Assembly (NCBI GenBank): GCA_013306675.1
Contig: JABLUY010000134.1
Location: 1-28,089 of the forward strand
From: Thraustochytrium sp. TN22
Lineage: Eukaryota; Sar; Bigyra; Thraustochytrida; Thraustochytriidae
Length of the DNA stretch: 28,089 nucleotides
Reading direction: 5' to 3'
Shown here: in pieces, positions 23,624 to 28,089 of the stretch
Numbering within the stretch: position 1 is the first letter of the stretch
Layout: each line of letters opens with the position of its first letter
Notes under the pieces: model-generated
Told to the model about the DNA's origin: nothing
Seen by the model: only the letters and a program-made list of their open reading frames with translations
Database searches by the model: none
Translations under genes and position numbers: made by a program

Positions 23624-24739
23624 ATGGCGCTGCGGCTGGGCCTGCTGGGCCTGGCGAACGTGGGCAAGTCCACGACGTTCAACGCCATCGCCAGGACGCA
23701 GCTCGCGCGCGCCAGCAACTTCCCGTTCACGACCATCGACGCGCAGACGGCCATCGTGGAGGTGCCCGATGGGAGGCTGCACAAGCTCGCGCAGCTCGCC
23801 GCGTCCAAGAAGGTCGTGCCGCTCACCATGGAGATGACGGACGTCGCGGGACTCGTGGCCGGGGCCAGCAAGGGCGAGGGGAGGGGAGCAGCCTTCCTCG
23901 CGGACCTGCGCTCGTGCGCCGCGCTCATCCACGTGGTGCGCTGCTTCGAGAACGAGAACATTTTGCACGTGTCGTCGGAGGCCGGCCGCCTCGACCCGCT
24001 CGATGACCTTGAGGTCATCGAGACCGAGCTCCTGCTCTCCGACCTGACCAGCGTAGAGAAGCGTCTGCAGCGCGCCAAGAAGCTCGCGCCCGCCGACCGA
24101 CAGCTGCTCGAGGCAGTGCACGACGTGCTCGCCGAGGGCAACTCGCCGCGCGAACTCCTGCTGCAGGCCGCCGAAAAGGAAGCCGCCAACGAGAAGTTCG
24201 GCCTGCGCCAGGAGCTCATGCAGAACCTGCTCTCCTCCAAGCCCGTGCTCGCCGTGCTCAACGTCGACGAGGACACGCTGCGCGCTGGTCGCAACGAGCA
24301 CACCGACAAGGTCTGCGAGGTCTTCAAGCAACGCGGCGACGTCCAGCCCATTCTCATTTGCGCCGCCCTCGAGGAGGAGGTTCTCGGGCTCTCCCCTGAG
24401 GAGCGCGACGAGTACCTGGCGGACTCCGGCGTCGAGCGCGCCTGCATCGACCAGGTCGTGGAGACCGCTGCGAAGCTCCTCAACACGCACTGCTTCTACA
24501 CTGTCGGCCCGCAGGAGGCGCGCGCTTGGCGCATCCCGCTCGGCGCCACCGCCAAGCTCGCCGCGGGCCGCATCCATTCCGACATCTCCGACGGCTTCAT
24601 CAAGGCCGAGGTCATCGCCTACGACGACTTTGTCACGTGCGGTTCCGAGGCCGCCGCCCGCGAGGCCGGCAAACTCCGCGTTGAGGGCCGCGATTACGAG
24701 GTCCACGACGGCGATGTCATCCATTTCCACCATCACTGA
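23624..24739 (+). CDS. ychF: YchF/OLA1-family GTPase/ATPase, bacterial-type G4 motif
   Basis: A 371-residue Obg-superfamily P-loop NTPase, close to the 363 of E. coli YchF. These proteins bind ribosomes and hydrolyse ATP or GTP, with roles in translation and stress. G1 is GLANVGKST (9-17; Ala replaces the usual Pro), switch I FPFTTID (33-39), G3 DVAGLV (73-78) with a hydrophobic residue in place of a catalytic Gln, and G4 NVDE (213-216). A helical hairpin is at about 120-190. The C-terminal TGS domain contains YTVGPQEARAWRIPLG, GRIHSDISDGFIKAEVIAY and GKLRVEGRDYEVHDGDVIHF. The G4 NVDE matches bacterial-type YchF rather than the NMSE/NLSE of eukaryotic cytosolic OLA1, so an organellar or transferred origin is likely. 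No presequence is visible from the ATG at 23624, and the open frame upstream has no nearby Met. Head-to-head with SelU. Confidence 0.93.
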   Translation: MALRLGLLGLANVGKSTTFNAIARTQLARASNFPFTTIDAQTAIVEVPDGRLHKLAQLAASKKVVPLTMEMTDVAGLVAGASKGEGRGAAFLADLRSCAALIHVVRCFENENILHVSSEAGRLDPLDDLEVIETELLLSDLTSVEKRLQRAKKLAPADRQLLEAVHDVLAEGNSPRELLLQAAEKEAANEKFGLRQELMQNLLSSKPVLAVLNVDEDTLRAGRNEHTDKVCEVFKQRGDVQPILICAALEEEVLGLSPEERDEYLADSGVERACIDQVVETAAKLLNTHCFYTVGPQEARAWRIPLGATAKLAAGRIHSDISDGFIKAEVIAYDDFVTCGSEAAAREAGKLRVEGRDYEVHDGDVIHFHHH

Positions 24740-25111
24740 CATGTCACCGAGGCTGAGCAAAAAGTATGAAAGAAAAAAAGAAAAAATCAGTAGAGCGTGC
24801 AGTGGATCACAAGCGAATTCGGAGCGTGTTCTTCCTCGTGCTCCGCGACCTCGCGCGCCCCGTACGCAACAATTCTTGATCACCCAGCGCAGCGTGAACT
24901 CCTCGACCGCGCGTGCTCACGACCGCCTCGTAGGTGCGCGACCACCCAACGGCCTCGTCCGAGAGTGTGTTCGTGTTGCTCACGAACCACCGCGGGAGGG
25001 AAGGAGGCGTCAGGTGAACCGTGACAGGTCAGCAAATGCAGCAGCTCACTTCAGAAGAAGGTAGCAACCTGTACATCATTTTCAGCGGGTCAAATTGGAA
25101 ACAACACTTGA
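24740..25111. other. Convergent 3' flanks of YchF and the LRR-Roc-COR-TIR gene
   Basis: A 372-bp gap between convergent stop codons. It contains an A-rich stretch at about 24760-24790 (AAAGAAAAAAAGAAAAAA-like) close behind the YchF stop, a possible 3'-processing region. No gene or RNA was recognised. Confidence 0.45.
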
Positions 25112-28089
25112 TTACGAAGGAACGGTCTCGGTGAGGACCTTGCGAATACGTCCTGCGAGACGCTCGATCTCGGCGTCCGAAGGAGGGCTCGAGAAAACGC
25201 GCGAGTAGAGCGGGTTGCCACCCCAAGCAAAGCCGAAGAGGCCCTCCCACGCGCTCGTGTCGGCCATGTCCGCCTCGAGCACACACGGAATCATGCGCGC
25301 CTGCTTGTGGCGCTGGCGAATGTAGGCGAACTCGTCGCGGCAGTTGTCGTCCTCGTCTCGCGGACGGTTCACCTTGGTCATGTACTCGCGCGTCACGAAG
25401 ACCACACTCGCCTTGGATCGATCGATGCCCTGTGCCATGGCCGCCATCACATCGCCCTGGACCTCGCTCTCATCGAGCCAACAACGGATACCGTGCGCAG
25501 AGGAGAGACGCTGCGCGATCTGCACCACGAGGCGGTGCGTCGCCAAAGCAGGACCCCAGGCGTGCGACAAGAAGACGTCGAAGGATTTGGAAGCGGCGTT
25601 GCTCAGCTGCGCCGCATCCGCCACGACGCCGCCAAAGGCCGCCAGAGGAAGCGACGTCCTGGCCCGTGACTGCACCATGCCGTCTGGGGCCACCCGCATC
25701 AGATCGCTCACGAGGGCGCATGACTTGGCGTCCGTGGTCCCGTCCGAGCTCACGTAGAGCTTCGGGCGCAGCGCGCCCTTCATGAAGGACTCGTCGATCT
25801 CGTCCAGCTGGCCCTGGAGCAGCGCGATGCGGTCTGTGAGGCCTTGCGCCGCGGTTGGCTCGAAGCGCATCAGCACGCGACGCCAGTGACCGTCGATGGC
25901 GTCAAGCATGAGGATAGCCTTGACGCCATGAAAGACCATTTGCACCAGGTCCGAGGTGACCTTGGAGACGTAGGCCTTATGGCCGAAGGTCTGCACAAGC
26001 CTCGCCACGAAACGCTGAAAGACGCCCTTGGGTAGGATGCCAAAGTCGATGTAGGCCAGCGGGCTGTCCTCCGGGAGGTCGGCGAGCGAAGCGGCTCGTG
26101 CATCCTCGCTCGCGGGCGAAAGCAGACTTGGAATCAACAGAGCGCCCTCCGCGTCGATGACCTTGTCGGTCCGGTCGTCCTCCACGCCGATCCAAGGGCT
26201 CGGGCACGCCAGCAGCATCTCCTGCATGATGTCCATGAAGTAGCCCACGGGCTCGCCGCGCCAGAGCCAGGCGAGCAGCGCACGACTTGCCACGCCACGC
26301 TTCTCCCAGTCCACCAGGGCGGGCCGCAGATCAAAAGGGAGACTTGCGCTGTGCATCAGCTTGTTACGATGCGCTCTCATGTGCATGGGGGCACAGATGA
26401 CGCGGGACAGGTTGTTCAGGAGCCACTGCGGGCGGATCACCACAATGCTGCGCAGAGCCTCTGTGTTGGTCAGGTGCACCAGGACGCCGAGCTCGTGCAT
26501 GTAGGCGAGCATCGTCGTGACCTCGTCCTCAAGGAGACCGCAAACGTTACTTCCCAGGGCCTGGATCTCCTCCAGCGGCATGTACGTCTTGTCGCCCTGC
26601 AGCAGCTTGTCGAGACAGAGGGACCAGCGCAGCGGCACGGGCTCGTTCGTGAAGGGACGTCCCGCGACGGCACTCTTGAGCGCCCCTCGCAGGGCCTTCA
26701 CACGCCATTTGGCCTCGCGCTCGGTCGCTTCGATCGCGGCCCGTTGCGCATTGGCCCCCCAAATGTACCCGAAGAAGCCGGGGCAAGGCCTCGGCAGGCG
26801 ACGTCCAACGTTGTTGAGGGGGAAGAACGAGAGCTCCTCCAAACTGTTGAGCACGAAGCACAGATCGCCCGCCAGCTCGTCGAGCACACTTGTCCCCAGC
26901 ACCATGTCAATCTCCGCATGCTGCTTCGCGTCCGAGACCTGATCCAGGTAGGTGCCCACGAGCGCAACGTCGACGCCTGGAGCGTGCAGCCGGATCGAGT
27001 CCAGCCAGAATCGGAGCGTCCCGAGCGCCGCCTCGCGCGTCGCGAGCTTTTCATACGCGTCCGAGTCGAGTTGGTCCCGAAAGATCTCCTTGCCAAGCAC
27101 CTCGCGCATGTCAAAGACGAGCACGTAGATGCCGTACTGCGTCAGGAAGAGGTGGTGGAGTGCGTAAAAGACTTCCTGGCCGCCGTAGTCCCAGATGGTG
27201 AAGCTCACCTCCTCGTTCACCTTGTGGCCCTGCGTCTGCACATGCGCCCGCATCACGGGGTTGTAGGCCCGGGCCACGTCACTCTCCTCCACGACTACGG
27301 CAGGAGCCGCGGGTCGAGGCGCGGGCGGTGGATTTGGGGAAGCAGGCAGTGGGGCGCGGGTAGTCGCGCTTCTAGGCCCGTAGCATTTCTTGGTGAGCTG
27401 CTCACTCAGAGTCGCGAGGTCCAGGCCGCGTTGCGCCACCCAGTCTCGTGTCCGCGTCAACGTGAGCTCGACGCCGATTGTCGAGTCGTGCTCGAGGACC
27501 ACGTCTTGGTCCAGCAGCGTGCGGATCGTCGATGTTTTGCCCGAGCCGGCCTGACCGATCACCATGGCCTTGACGCGGCCCCAGCGAACCCTTTCGCCGC
27601 TTCGCAGAGCCTGAACAGCACCCATGCCAAAAGCGGTGACTTCCTCGTTGGCGATGTTGAGGCGGGCTTCAATCCGCGCCGTAATTGTTTCTGGAACCTC
27701 GCCGAGAGTAAGGTTTTGAAGACAGCAACTTGGATTAGCCTCCAGCGCGTGCGCCAGCGCTTCAGCGCCCGCGGAGCCGATGTCGTTGTCCTCAAGGCTG
27801 CGATTTGGCAAAGCAAGATGTCAGCTTGACATAATCCTCCAACCCAGGTCAAGGCGGGCCAGGCCTCGCCTGTCTGCACGTGTCGTGCAAGGGCCCGGTG
27901 GCTGGATGCTACAAAGCAGGCCTGCCGTGCCGGACGAGCAGGCCGCGCCCATGCGTAACCATCTCATAAGATGGACAGCTGGCCCGTGCTTTCAGAGGCT
28001 GCCGGACGGGAGTAGGAAACGAGGAACTCACAAAAGCGTCGTCAGCGTGCACTGGCCGCTCTCCAGAGCTCGCGCCAGCGCTTCAGCGC
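25112..28089 (-). CDS. LRR-Roc-COR-TIR protein (Roco family), 5' end beyond the window; exons 28089-28032 and 27797-25112
   Basis: At least 913 residues. Leucine-rich repeats of the ribonuclease-inhibitor type (AEALARALESGQCTLTTLF across the intron, then LEDNDIGSAGAEALAHAL) lead into a Roc GTPase domain. It has P-loop GQAGSGKTS (about 27530-27556), STIGVELTL in switch I, DYGGQE (27173-27190) in switch II and GTYLD in the G4 position, with a Pro-rich insert (about 27290-27370). A COR region follows (about 26860-25800), including PKGVFQRFVARLVQTFG. The C-terminus is a TIR-type domain (about 25590-25140): FDVFLSHAWG, CWLDESEVQGDVMAAMAQGIDRSKASVVFVTREY, then a conserved DNCRDEFAYIRQRHK segment. 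Roc-COR acts as a dimerising GTP switch. TIR domains either self-assemble or hydrolyse NAD+. An immune or stress sensor role is inferred. The open frame within exon 2 begins only with TTG, so the true start lies outside. Confidence 0.88.
27798..28031 (-). other. 234-bp GT-AG intron splitting a leucine-rich repeat of the Roco gene
   Basis: On the minus strand the donor is TTTT|GTGAGT (intron starts at 28031) and the acceptor follows a T-rich TTGCTTTG tract, ending AATCGCAG at 27798. Joining exon 1 to exon 2 completes a Phe codon (TT|C) and gives one continuous, well-formed leucine-rich repeat, which is strong support for this splice. Without splicing the upstream frame hits a TGA within the donor. 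Confidence 0.85.

Noticed and set aside
23431-24486. 352-residue N-terminal extension of SelU running antisense through YchF
   Set aside because: It is the antisense shadow of the GTPase gene. SelU's own ATG at 23430 starts a credible presequence.

Overview
The window is nuclear DNA from a GC-rich, intron-poor, gene-dense eukaryote. Eukaryotic families (CUL1-type cullin, TTC4/Cns1 co-chaperone, class C GPCR, TXNDC17) sit with two genes interrupted by short GT-AG introns, purines at -3 of the start codons, an N-terminal mitochondrial-type presequence on two proteins, and G+C-rich short tandem repeats close to the starts of several genes. Pro-Thr-rich secreted stalks, class C GPCRs and Roco/LRR proteins together fit a protist of the stramenopile type. 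A thraustochytrid-like labyrinthulomycete is my best guess, but nothing here proves it.

Layout from left to right: GC-rich non-genic DNA (1-904); membrane-anchored glyoxalase II-like hydrolase (-, 905-1966); protein-L-isoaspartate methyltransferase (+, 2566-3747); 7TM class C receptor with a mucin-like stalk (+, 4897-7236); cullin (-, 7424-9853); TXNDC17-like thioredoxin with one intron (+, 10965-11459); a disordered Ser/Arg-rich protein (-, 11678-14203); about 3 kb without a convincing gene, holding a 56-bp inverted repeat and a 25-bp minisatellite (14204-17182); TTC4/Cns1 (-, 17183-18634); a type II membrane protein with a DUF3431-like domain (-, 19213-20673); head-to-head with it at 21 bp, an unknown basic-tailed protein whose N-terminal half resembles an XRCC4-superfamily head (+, 20695-21777); SelU/MnmH tRNA 2-selenouridine synthase with a mitochondrial-type presequence (-, 22066-23430); head-to-head with it, a bacterial-type YchF/OLA1 GTPase (+, 23624-24739); and at the right edge an LRR-Roc-COR-TIR protein whose 5' end lies outside the window (-, 25112 to beyond 28089).

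There are no operons; the genes act in unrelated processes: methylglyoxal detoxification, protein repair, ubiquitin ligation, Hsp90 folding, thiol redox, tRNA modification, translation-linked GTPase and signalling. The notable items are the LRR-Roc-COR-TIR protein (an NLR-like layout with a Roc-COR switch and a TIR output domain), a SelU gene in a eukaryotic genome beside another bacterial-type gene, a class C receptor with no ligand-binding lobe, two very tight divergent gene pairs, and the two unusual repeats in the 3-kb gap. GC-rich codon use leaves many long antisense reading frames; these were treated as shadows.
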